The notes under the pieces were generated by a model. It saw nothing but the letters and a program-made list of their open reading frames with translations, made no database searches and had not been told where the DNA came from. From the NCBI GenBank assembly GCA_021203005.1, contig JAJQCB010000019.1:1-41186 (forward strand): a stretch of 41,186 nucleotides of DNA, read 5' to 3'. Below are positions 31,159 through 39,400 of this stretch, piece by piece (the first letter of the stretch is position 1; the number at the start of each line of letters is the position of its first letter). Origin of the DNA: Clostridiales bacterium (GTDB lineage Bacteria; Bacillota; Clostridia; Lachnospirales; Lachnospiraceae). The translations under genes and the position numbers were made by a program.

Positions 31159-33084
31159 TCAATCCTCCAATTCTTCTATGGTTCCAAACGAGTATCCTGC
31201 CGATGCTTCAGCAATCAGCGGAAGGTCAAATTCCGGGAAGGGTTGCTCCTCCATGCATGTACGGACAAAATTCACTGCTTCGGAAAGCTTGTCTTCCGGA
31301 ATAATAAAAACAAGCTCGTCGTGTATCTGTAGGATGGGCTTTAGCCACGGTCGTTCCGGAAGACCAGCCAGTATCCTGACGATTGCCAGTTTTAAAATAT
31401 CCGCGGCCGTCCCCTGGATGGGGGTGTTCAGTGCACAGCGTTCCGCAAATGAATGCTTGCCCCAGTCATCCGATGCAATATTCGGAAGATATCTGCGTCT
31501 GCCAAGCCATGTTTCCGAATAAAGCCGCTTTGCCGCTTCCACTTTGGTCTCAGTTTGCCAGGAAGTCAGTCCTTTGTACCCATGTTTTAGGTTGTAGAGA
31601 ATTTTCTCACACTCACTGACGGATTTATCAACGCCCGCTTTGAATTTCAGTGTCTTCTGTAGTCCTTTAGGGAACAGACCGTAGAACGTGCCGAAGTTGA
31701 CGTTCTTTGCAATCGCCCTGTGTTCCTTGTAATTTTTCGAGTGCTTGTCTTGAGCTTCCTCGTAGCTGATGCCGAATATCACAGAAGTGGTAGCAGCATG
31801 GATATCACCATTCTTTCGGTATGTATCCATCATTACTTCATCCCGGCAGTAGAAAGCGCCAACACGCAGTTCTATCTGTGAAAAATCGAGGGAAAGAATA
31901 AGACAATCCTCTGGCGCTTTGATAAAGCTTCGGACGCCAATTGGATCGTTAGCCTTCCTCGGCATATTCTGGACGTTCGGATTACGACAATTCATCCTCC
32001 CTGTATCTGTGGATAGCGCGAACATGTCAGGGTGGATGCATCCCGTCACGTGATTTAAAAATTTGAGATAGCCGTCAATATAAGTGGATTTGATTTTTCC
32101 CCACTTACGGTACTCCTGTACCAGCGTAAAAAGATGTGACAATTCCGGGCGGTTCTCATCGCACCACTCTTTTAAGAGTGTCATGGTCATATCATCCATC
32201 GCCGCTCGATTGGTTTCCGTCGTTTTTAATACAGGCAACTTCAGATCTTTATACAGATAATTTTTGAAAGCCTGAGTAGAACAGTTCGCTCCGATATTCA
32301 CATCGCCAATGATAAAAGCGATTTCCTTTCGGATGCGTTCCATCTCAGCTTCGGATTCTTTTTTCTTCTCTTGCATCAGAGGAATGTCGATGGGGATACC
32401 ATTACATTTCATGAAGCCAAGATACACAGCAGTTGGGCTTTCCATCTCCTCCACGATGTGTCTGTGGTTCGGCAGATACTGGTCGAACCAGTTATTAAAG
32501 ATATGGTAGAGCCGCAGAGCAAAATCTGAGTCTGCGGAACCGTAACGTACCGTTTCGGCATCATGACCATCTAACTCATCAAAATGTCTGCCATCGGTCA
32601 CAGCTGTAAAGGCAGGCAACTCTTCGCCGCAAAGTTCTCCGGCCAAACGCTTCAGTCCACTATCTGACAGGGTACGAAAATCATAAGTGCTTTTTAAGCT
32701 CATCTGGGATGCACAGATGGTGTCGTATACCGGTGCCTGTATCACGATGCCCTGTTTATACGCAAACGAGGATTCAAACGCTATGTTGTGGGCAATCTTC
32801 ACAACCGATGTATTTGTCAGGAATTCGGACAGGAATGCGAAAAACTCTTCTTTATTGATGTTCGTACCTTTCCTGTGCGCCACCGGCACATAAATTCCCG
32901 TCTTTTCCTTTACGGAAAAAGAGCATCCGCAGATATGGGAGCGGGCAGGGTCAAGCGCTGCTTTATTTTCCGTTCGGTATGGCTCGTCTGGCGCAGTCTC
33001 AAAGTCGAAAGCGACAATCCTGCTGTCGTTTAGATATTCCCGTATTTCATCCACCGTGGTCACGCATCTATAGTCTGTATTCAT
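31159..33084 (-). CDS. Phage-type DNA polymerase I (family A)
   Basis: A 641-aa family A polymerase without the 5' nuclease domain of cellular PolA. The 3'-5' exonuclease domain starts AFDFETAPDEPYR (the DxE metal site). The polymerase domain shows motif A LILSLDFSQIELRVGAF, motif B KNVNFGTFYG with the conserved Lys and Tyr, QGTAADILKLAI and motif C LQIHDELVF. It should replicate the element's DNA together with the primase-helicase downstream. The ATG at 33084 follows aaggag. The gene is in the same minus-strand operon as the primase, whose ribosome binding site overlaps the polA stop. Confidence 0.95.
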   Translation of the reverse strand: MNTDYRCVTTVDEIREYLNDSRIVAFDFETAPDEPYRTENKAALDPARSHICGCSFSVKEKTGIYVPVAHRKGTNINKEEFFAFLSEFLTNTSVVKIAHNIAFESSFAYKQGIVIQAPVYDTICASQMSLKSTYDFRTLSDSGLKRLAGELCGEELPAFTAVTDGRHFDELDGHDAETVRYGSADSDFALRLYHIFNNWFDQYLPNHRHIVEEMESPTAVYLGFMKCNGIPIDIPLMQEKKKESEAEMERIRKEIAFIIGDVNIGANCSTQAFKNYLYKDLKLPVLKTTETNRAAMDDMTMTLLKEWCDENRPELSHLFTLVQEYRKWGKIKSTYIDGYLKFLNHVTGCIHPDMFALSTDTGRMNCRNPNVQNMPRKANDPIGVRSFIKAPEDCLILSLDFSQIELRVGAFYCRDEVMMDTYRKNGDIHAATTSVIFGISYEEAQDKHSKNYKEHRAIAKNVNFGTFYGLFPKGLQKTLKFKAGVDKSVSECEKILYNLKHGYKGLTSWQTETKVEAAKRLYSETWLGRRRYLPNIASDDWGKHSFAERCALNTPIQGTAADILKLAIVRILAGLPERPWLKPILQIHDELVFIIPEDKLSEAVNFVRTCMEEQPFPEFDLPLIAEASAGYSFGTIEELED

Positions 33085-33156
33085 ATAAAAAATCTCCTTC
33101 TATGGGAAGAACCCAGAGGAGTGTCGATTCCCCTCCGGGCGGATTAACTGGTTACT

Positions 33157-33189
33157 TTAAAGGTTCAACAGCTTGTGTGTATTCTCCAT
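33157..33189 (-). CDS. 10-codon mini-ORF upstream of polA
   Basis: MENTHKLLNL and stop, directly behind a strong AAAGGAGG at seven bases' distance. The polA start lies 72 bases further on. The gap contains a CCCGGAG.../...CTCCTCTGGG hairpin that could interact with the polA leader. It may be a leader peptide tied to translation or attenuation of polA, or just a fortuitous ribosome site. Nothing else is recognised in 33085-33295. Confidence 0.3.
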   Translation of the reverse strand: MENTHKLLNL

Positions 33190-33295
33190 TGGCGATTTCC
33201 TCCTTTCAGTACAAGCCTCAAAAGTCAATGGGTATTCCAGAATGGATTATTTCCATTGCGGTAATCGGCAAGGAGTGCTTTAGTCAAGTCTGTTT

Positions 33296-33538
33296 TTATG
33301 GAACGCATATTGTATCTTGCTGCCGGTCGTTTCCTTGCAGATCACATCCATCCCGCATTTCCTGAATTTCAATTTTCTGCACGGTCTCACCCGGAGATAA
33401 AACAAGGATTTCGCAAAATTCTCCAAAAAGGAGAGTAAGCAGTCTCCTGGACATACGGACACGGCTGCTCTGCATAACCTCCTGTTTGCTACCGCTTCGG
33501 TTGGCGACACTGATTTTCACTCTGTGTTTTGTGTTCAT
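33296..33538 (-). CDS. Conserved-looking hypothetical protein, 80 aa
   Basis: MNTKHRVKISVANRSGSKQE, then VMQSSRVRMSRRLLTLLFGE and LVLSPGETVQKIEI. The ATG at 33538 follows aggaggaagttttt. Its amino-acid pattern (VxISVANRSG, SSRVRMSRRLLTLLFG, LVLSPGET) matches what I recall as a small conserved protein of clostridial integrative elements, but no function is known. It lies between the sigma-like gene and polA in the minus-strand operon. A competing frame at 33280-33510 lacks these features and is rejected. Confidence 0.6.
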   Translation of the reverse strand: MNTKHRVKISVANRSGSKQEVMQSSRVRMSRRLLTLLFGEFCEILVLSPGETVQKIEIQEMRDGCDLQGNDRQQDTICVP

Positions 33539-33632
33539 AAAAACTTCCTCCTATTCTTTATGGATTGGGAGAAGGGGTTGCCCTTTCTCTAGTACAAGCC
33601 GGAATAGTCAACCCCCAGCGAATTCTCATCTG

Positions 33633-34265
33633 TTATTCCTTATTGAGTTTTTTCTGCTTTGGTTTATCTACGCCGAATTCCTTACAAACTTTGGTGATTA
33701 TTCTGTTCCAGCGACCATGGACAGCCTGTTTTGTGACCTCTTTGCCCGTTGCAACTGACTCTTCGCGACGGATATCCTCCAGGTATTTCCTTTCACCAAA
33801 GTGCGCATAATACATATCTTGCTGCTTAGGTCCAAGCTTTTCATTGACAAAGATATTCACCTGTTTCACCTTCGGGTTAACAGGCTGCTCCACCGGGTAC
33901 AACTGGTCAAACACATCGCTGTTTGGATCCGCAATGCTATCGATTGGGTCTGTGTCAAAATCATCCTCATCCTCAGAACTTCCGTGTCGGTTATCACGCT
34001 GGTTACGGATGCCGTAATCTTCATGATCTCTGACATAACGCTCCTGTAGGTCAGTGTCGTGGTCATTCTGATCAAGCAGTATGATGATGTCTTTGTTTTT
34101 TTCAGTCAGTGGAACGATGTCTGTAACGACACGTTCCCATTTACCGTTGGGACGTTTTATCCACTGGGTGTAGACATAATTCCCGTTTTCGTCCACGTAG
34201 CTGTCCCGGTTGTTGCTGAAGTGGCTCTTCCGATCAATGGGTAGTGATTCAGTGTTATTTTTCAT
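33633..34265 (-). CDS. Sigma-70 region 4-like protein of the element
   Basis: A 210-aa protein. Residues about 1-120 are polar and acidic and include GNYVYTQWIKRPNGKWERV and many Asp residues. The C-terminal 70 residues look like a helix-turn-helix of the sigma region 4 type: LGPKQQDMYYAHFGERKYLE followed by EVTKQAVHGRWNRIITKVCK. Such proteins may direct transcription of element genes. The start at 34265 is taken because aaagga lies eight bases upstream; an in-frame start at 34364 would overlap the leader terminator. It is the first gene behind the structured leader RNA and the terminator at 34304-34339. The sigma-like call is an inference from the HTH pattern. Confidence 0.6.
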   Translation of the reverse strand: MKNNTESLPIDRKSHFSNNRDSYVDENGNYVYTQWIKRPNGKWERVVTDIVPLTEKNKDIIILLDQNDHDTDLQERYVRDHEDYGIRNQRDNRHGSSEDEDDFDTDPIDSIADPNSDVFDQLYPVEQPVNPKVKQVNIFVNEKLGPKQQDMYYAHFGERKYLEDIRREESVATGKEVTKQAVHGRWNRIITKVCKEFGVDKPKQKKLNKE

Positions 34266-34303
34266 CGTTGTGTCCTTTCCGTCCGAGGGAAGAACGGTGG
34301 GAC

Positions 34304-34339
34304 ACAAAAAAGCCTGTAGACGAAGATGACCACAGGCTT
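34304..34339 (-). terminator. Terminator/attenuator in the leader of the replication operon
   Basis: On the minus strand AAGCCTGT (from 34339) pairs with ACAGGCTT (to 34310), 14-base loop, then TTTTTTGTG. It lies between the structured leader and the ATG at 34265. The loop contains CATCTTC (34322-34328), complementary to GAAGATG (34379-34385) in the leader. Confidence 0.75.
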
Positions 34340-34457
34340 GACAGTCCGAAAATGGACGCAGCAAAGCTAACGGTGGGGCATCTTCATTTCGAACCTAGCC
34401 TTTATCGCTATGTTCAAAGCTCTATGCATCCCATCGTCCTAATGGCCATCTCGGACT
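34340..34457 (-). ncRNA. Structured leader RNA, candidate novel cis-regulatory element
   Basis: Read on the minus strand, outer stem AGTCCGA plus ATGG (34446-34457) pairs with CCAT plus TCGGACT (34343-34355). An inner stem GGG-at-GCAT (34424-34432) pairs with ATGCCC (34376-34381). A hairpin TTTGAAC-a-TAGC (34407-34418) pairs with GCTA-g-GTTCGAA (34388-34398) over a GATAAAG loop. A terminator follows directly. It matches no riboswitch family that I recognise. Class and ligand unknown; the stems are visible by eye only. Confidence 0.5.
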
Positions 34458-34566
34458 AAGAGATAATTTTTTAAGGTCAATCATTGCTGGCCTTTGATAC
34501 TATGATAATCCTTTGATTTCTGGAAAGCTGTTTTGCGAAAATGACGTTAAAAAATTTCAAAATAAC

Positions 34567-34595
34567 TAGACATAATGATATTTCTTTATTATCAT
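34567..34595 (+). promoter_or_regulatory. Promoter upstream of the IS630-like gene
   Basis: TAGACA (34567-34572), a 17-base spacer and TATCAT (34590-34595), about 29 bases before the ATG at 34624. The surrounding 34461-34600 is AT-rich with no other gene. Confidence 0.4.
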
Positions 34596-34623
34596 ATCAA
34601 TAGATTTGATGAGGAGAGAAATC

Positions 34624-35778
34624 ATGGGACGAAAACCAGGACACATTGAACTTACGCCAGAAGACCATAAATATCTTAAACAGCTACAAGACACAAGCCA
34701 AAGCTATGAGAAAATGGCACGTAGAGCAAAGGTCCTAACTATGCGGGCTGATGGTGTTGCTATGAGCAAAATAGCCTCCGAGGTAAATCTTAATATAAAC
34801 AGCGTTAGAAGCTACATTGACAAATTTTTATCAGGAGGTATTGCCAATGCCCTTTTTGATGCATCTGGTCGCGGCCGAAAAAAGGAAATCACAGATAAGG
34901 AAAAAGCATGGGTTATTGATACTTTCCGTCATAACCCTGCTGATTTTGAATATCCATTTGAACGATGGACGTATAAAAAACTAGCTTTCCATATTGGAAG
35001 AACGGCAGAATCATCTGGTTATGCTGGATTATCCAGAATCAGTGAAAGTACTGTGCGCTCAATTATAAAAGAAGCTCAACCTTATATAAGACAGGATAAA
35101 TTGCCAAACGATTTAGAAGAACATACTGTTTTGCCAGTATTTATAGTGTTTTCTGCACAACTTGATGAAAACAAAAATATATATCACGGCGAAAGAGGTG
35201 GTATTCATATATTGTCGTATAATGAGATGCCAGATATACCAGCCATCACAACAGACACAGAAGGCATTGTTTCAAAGGGGAATAATGTTTATTTATCACT
35301 TCTATCAGGAATAGATTTACAAACGGGTAACATCATTCCTTATGTTAGCGAAACGCATAATATTAACGACTCTGCAGAGTTCCTAAAAAAGATTGATGAC
35401 TGTTATCCTGAAAAGGACAGCATTGCCCTCATGACTGATAATCTGGAAGCTTTTTTCCCCAGGGAATTTCAAAAATATACGGGTTACTCAGGCAGAATAA
35501 AACTAATACTCAGAAGACCATATGACGAATATAATTGTCTGCAAAATATAATAGAAAGCTACTATTACAAGATACTAATGCAAACATTTTGTAAAATTAA
35601 GGCCAAATCAAAAAAGGTTCTAGAAAAACGGATTTATCAAGCTATAGATGAACTAAATCATATATCATTAGTTTCCAATTGGTCATATGATCCAGAAGAG
35701 GGCAAGAAAAGAGGAAGTGCAGAATATCATAACTATTTAAAAGGCAAGTATCCAGAAGCTTTTACAAAAAAATGTTAG
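34624..35778 (+). CDS. IS630-like transposase relative
   Basis: A 384-aa protein. Residues about 10-150 form two helix-turn-helix units typical of IS630 transposases (MARRAKVLTMRADGVAMSKI; FERWTYKKLAFHIGR; SESTVRSIIKEA). The rest has the DDE fold layout: VFIVFSAQLDENKNIY where the first catalytic Asp should be, LMTDNLEAFFPREFQKYTG for the second and DEYNCLQNIIESYYYKILMQ for the third, but the expected spacing and first Asp context are altered. It may therefore be catalytically impaired or a domesticated relative. The ATG at 34624 follows aggaga. No convincing terminal inverted repeats or TA duplications were found around it. Confidence 0.7.
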   Translation: MGRKPGHIELTPEDHKYLKQLQDTSQSYEKMARRAKVLTMRADGVAMSKIASEVNLNINSVRSYIDKFLSGGIANALFDASGRGRKKEITDKEKAWVIDTFRHNPADFEYPFERWTYKKLAFHIGRTAESSGYAGLSRISESTVRSIIKEAQPYIRQDKLPNDLEEHTVLPVFIVFSAQLDENKNIYHGERGGIHILSYNEMPDIPAITTDTEGIVSKGNNVYLSLLSGIDLQTGNIIPYVSETHNINDSAEFLKKIDDCYPEKDSIALMTDNLEAFFPREFQKYTGYSGRIKLILRRPYDEYNCLQNIIESYYYKILMQTFCKIKAKSKKVLEKRIYQAIDELNHISLVSNWSYDPEEGKKRGSAEYHNYLKGKYPEAFTKKC

Positions 35779-35863
35779 TAGTTGAAACCAATATTGGCGG
35801 CACTACACTGTATACCTGTGCTTTTGATTGGTGGGTATGGAACTTTAAAAAACTTTGTTTAAC

Positions 35864-35983
35864 ATTTGACACGTCTGACATGAGATTTCTATCTCTCTCT
35901 ATATATTATAAAAAAATACATATACTATTATATTTATAATTTTTCAAAAAATTAATCAGTATAATAGGATTTTCGTGTCAAAT
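35864..35983. repeat. AT-rich palindrome after the IS630-like gene
   Basis: ATTTGACACG (35864-35873) is the exact inverse of CGTGTCAAAT (35974-35983). A second gtgtcaa copy abuts the right arm, and the 100 bases between the arms are about 80% A+T. Possible roles are a regulator-binding pair, an origin-like region or an IS end. No ORF is inside. Confidence 0.5.
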
Positions 35984-36092
35984 GTGTCAATATCATAGAA
36001 AACAAGGAGCTTTGGTTGATACATGTACGTATCAGACATTATGAGAACGATAATGAAATATCTGAAAATTGTATTGATCTACTTCTACCAGA

Positions 36093-36326
36093 ATGAGCGT
36101 GGCGGGATTTACCATAAGTTGTATCTGGCAATGGTACGTTCGTTACAAAAAAAATCGTCAACGCTGGGCGGCCAGACAGATCATGCAGGATGGCGATGTG
36201 TTAAACTGGAAGCATATCCGCAATCTGACGAATATGCGCAAAAGTAATTATCTTGCGTGCCTGCCATACCTGCAGGAAATTGCGGATGCAGATATCCAGC
36301 AGGCGATACAGGAAGTGGCAGTTTAA
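36093..36326 (+). pseudogene. Gene fragment of unknown function
   Basis: A 77-aa frame, MSVAGFTISCIWQWYVRYKK ... DVLNWKHIRNLTNMRKSNYL ... QEIADADIQQAIQEVAV. The part from about 36170 is higher in GC and has codon use like the neighbouring element genes, whereas the start has no ribosome binding site and may belong to another frame. I read it as the 3' remnant of a helical element gene. No family recognised. The rest of 35779-36385 holds only the AT-rich palindrome. Confidence 0.35.
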
Positions 36327-36385
36327 CTTTTTATATGCCAGCTGCATACGTCTGCGTTTAATGTAAAAGGAAAATGTCGTAATGA

Positions 36386-36414
36386 TTGACAAACAGAGTT
36401 ATGCTCACTAAAAT
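36386..36414 (+). promoter_or_regulatory. Promoter of the CAP-domain repeat protein
   Basis: TTGACA (36386-36391), a 17-base spacer and TAAAAT (36409-36414), 58 bases before the ATG at 36473. Confidence 0.7.
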
Positions 36415-36472
36415 GAATGGTGAGGAATGTGTGTATATAGAACGGATTTACTATAGAAAATGGGAGGACATT

Positions 36473-39400
36473 ATGAAACTGAAACGAACAAGAAAATCTT
36501 TTCTGGTGCTCTTGGCTGCACTGTTTATTGCAGTCCTGCCTGCAGCATCAGGCAGCGTGCACGATAACACATTCAGCGTCACTGCAGAAGCCGCGACGAA
36601 ACTTTCCACGCCAACTATTTCGTCAGTGTCCAACACGACTTCCGGTGTAAAAGTGACGTGGAAAAAGGTATCCAATGCCAAAGGCTATTATGTCTACCGG
36701 AGTACCAGCAAGTCAGGGACTTACAAAAAGATCGGAACAGTGAAGTCCGGTTCCACGCTGTCCTATACAAACGGTACCAGCGGCACCTACAAGGTGACAA
36801 GCGGCAAGACGTATTATTACAAGGTCGTAGCCTATAACGGAAGCAAGACCAGCAGCAAGTCATCCGCAAAAAGTATCCGGTACCTGACAGCAGGCAAAGT
36901 ATCCAGCCTGTCAAATTCTTCAACCGGTGTCACGGTAAAATGGAGCAAGGTGTCCGGGGCAAAAGGATATTATGTTTACCGCAAGACAGGCTTAGGAAGT
37001 TATTCAAAAATCAAGACGGTTACCAGCGCATCCACAGTATCTTATACAGACACTGCAGTTAAGAGTAAGAACGGCACACAATATACCTATGCTGTTCGCC
37101 CATATTATGGGAGCACGATGGGGAGTTATACAGGCAAAACAACTGTAAGGCTCACAACACCGTCCCTTTCAAGCCTGACAAGCACTTCCTGCAAGAGCTT
37201 CACGGCCAAATGGTCACAAGTATCCTCTGTGACAGGCTACCAGGTACAATACTCTACAAGCAGCAGCTTTTCGAGTGCCACTACAAAGACATACTCCGGT
37301 GCTTCCACAGTAAGTAAGACTATCTCAGGGCTGACGAATGGCAAGACATATTATGTAAGGCTTCGGACCTATAAGACTGTATCCGGTACTAAGTATTATT
37401 CTGCGTGGACATCAGCGAAGAGCCGGAAAATTTCCGGGAGCCACAGCTACACAGGCACTGTGACCAAAGCAGCCACCTGTACGGCAACAGGGATAAAAAC
37501 ATATACCTGCAGTGTTTGCGGGGATACCTATACAGAGACGATCGCAAAAACCTCCCATACAGCCGGGGACTGGGAAACCCAGACCGAGGCCACCTGTACC
37601 ACTGACGGGGTGAAAGTCAAAAAGTGCACAGCCTGCGGCGCGGTAGTCGAAAGCGAAGTAATTCTGTCAGCAGGGCATAATTACAGCTCTGAGGTAACAA
37701 AAGAAGCAACATGCATAGAAGCGGGAGAGATCACCTATACCTGCCTGGTATGTGGCGATACATGCACGGAGAAAGTACCAGCTTCCGGCCATACCTATGA
37801 AGCTGCGGATGTAACAGATGCAACATGCACAGACAATGGGTCGATCACTTATGTCTGCAGCGTATGCGGGGACACTTATACCGAAGAAATTGAAGCCACC
37901 GGGCATACCGCAGGCGACTGGGAAGTAGAGACAGAAGCAACCTGTACAACAGCTGGGGAGATGGTACAGAAATGCACCGTTTGCGGTGCGACCCTGGATA
38001 CCCAGGTGCTTCCGGCGACCGGGCACGCCTATATATCTGAAGTGGTGAAAGAAGCAACCTGTACTGAAACGGGTAAAATCGCTTATACCTGCGAAGACTG
38101 CGGAGACACTTATACCGAAGAAATTGAAGCCACCGGGCATGCCGCAGGTGACTGGGAAGCAGAGACGGACGCAACCTGTACAACTGATGGTGAGATGGTA
38201 CAGAAATGCACAGTCTGCGGCGCGACCCTGGATACTCAGGTGCTTCCAGCGACCGGGCATGCCTATACATCTGAGGTAACAAAGGAAGCGACGTGCACGG
38301 AAGAGGGGGAAATTACTTATACCTGTTCAGAATGTGGAGATACCTATACCGAAGAGATCGCAGCAACTGACGGACATGATTACCAGCTGGTTGATTCTGA
38401 AGATGCTACCTGTACGGAGGACGGATATGAAACATACACCTGTTCCGTATGCGGGGATACTTATACCGTGGTTACGGAAGAGGCAGCGGGGCATGAGTAT
38501 GTGTCCGAGGTAACTACGGAAGCTACCTGCACAGAAGAGGGCCTGATGACTTATACCTGCAGTGTCTGCGGGGATTCCTACACGGAAACCATTGAAGCAA
38601 CTGGACATACAGCGAAATCTGCCTGGAATGTAAAGACCAGCGCCACCTGCACGGAAGAGGGTGTAAAAGTTCTGAAGTGTGCCGTCTGCGGGGAGGTGCT
38701 GGAGACCGGTGTGATCGCGGCAAAAGGCCACAGCTATACCTCCGAGGTGACGACTGAGGCAACCTGCGAGAGCGACGGAGTTTTAACATATACCTGTTCC
38801 AGGTGCGGGGATACTTACACCGAGGCAATCGAAGCCACCGGGCATGATTATGAACTGACAGCAGAAGTGGATGCCGGTTGCGAGACAGACGGGTACAAAA
38901 CATACGCCTGCAGTGTTTGCGGGGATTCTTATACGGAAACAATTGAGGCAGCCGGGCATAACTGGGAATACACTTCTACAAAAGACCCTACCTGTGTGAA
39001 AGCTGGTTACGACCTCTATACCTGCACAGAGTGCGGGGAGACAAAGACAGAGAGCATCGCGGCGACCGGGGAACACAGCTATGTCCTGTATAGTTCCACA
39101 GACCCTACCTGCGAAGAACCCGGTTCCAACAGCTACCGCTGCAGCTACTGCGGCACCACTTACTCGGAAGAAGTAGCAGCGACCGGGCATACCGCATGCA
39201 CAGGGCATGAAGAGGGAGTGGACGGGTTTACGTCCAAGGAAGCCACACAGGCCCGGACCGGCACCTGGGTGCCGTACTGTTCCGTCTGTGGGGAAGCATA
39301 TTATGACGAATCAGAAGTTATCCCCTGCACATATGACGGGGAAGACCAGTATTACGAGGTCGAGGTTGATGCAGATACAGGGGAGACAACGGAAGTGTAC

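Larger units (their letters stand above)
26946..34460 (-). mobile_element. Putative integrative element inserted at the 3' end of ssrA
   Basis: A tyrosine integrase pointing at ssrA, an excisionase-like protein, a primase-helicase and a family A polymerase are on one strand in the order expected of a replicating prophage or integrative element. No capsid, tail or conjugation genes are in the window. The right end is not visible as a repeat of the ssrA 3' end, so the limits are approximate and the element may run further right or be degraded. Confidence 0.55.

Noticed and set aside
33124-33134. tcgattcccct, identical to 11 bases of the ssrA 3' end (26927-26937), as a possible second attachment site
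   Set aside because: The match stops after 11 bases, lies inside the polA leader hairpin and does not extend to the acceptor end; coincidence is more likely.
33280-33510. 76-aa minus-strand frame overlapping the 80-aa gene at 33296-33538
   Set aside because: No ribosome site, whereas the other frame has aggagg and a plausible conserved pattern.
37667-39208. Several minus-strand frames of 130-200 codons opposite the His/Cys repeats
   Set aside because: They arise from the repetitive codon pattern of the real plus-strand gene and have no ribosome sites.
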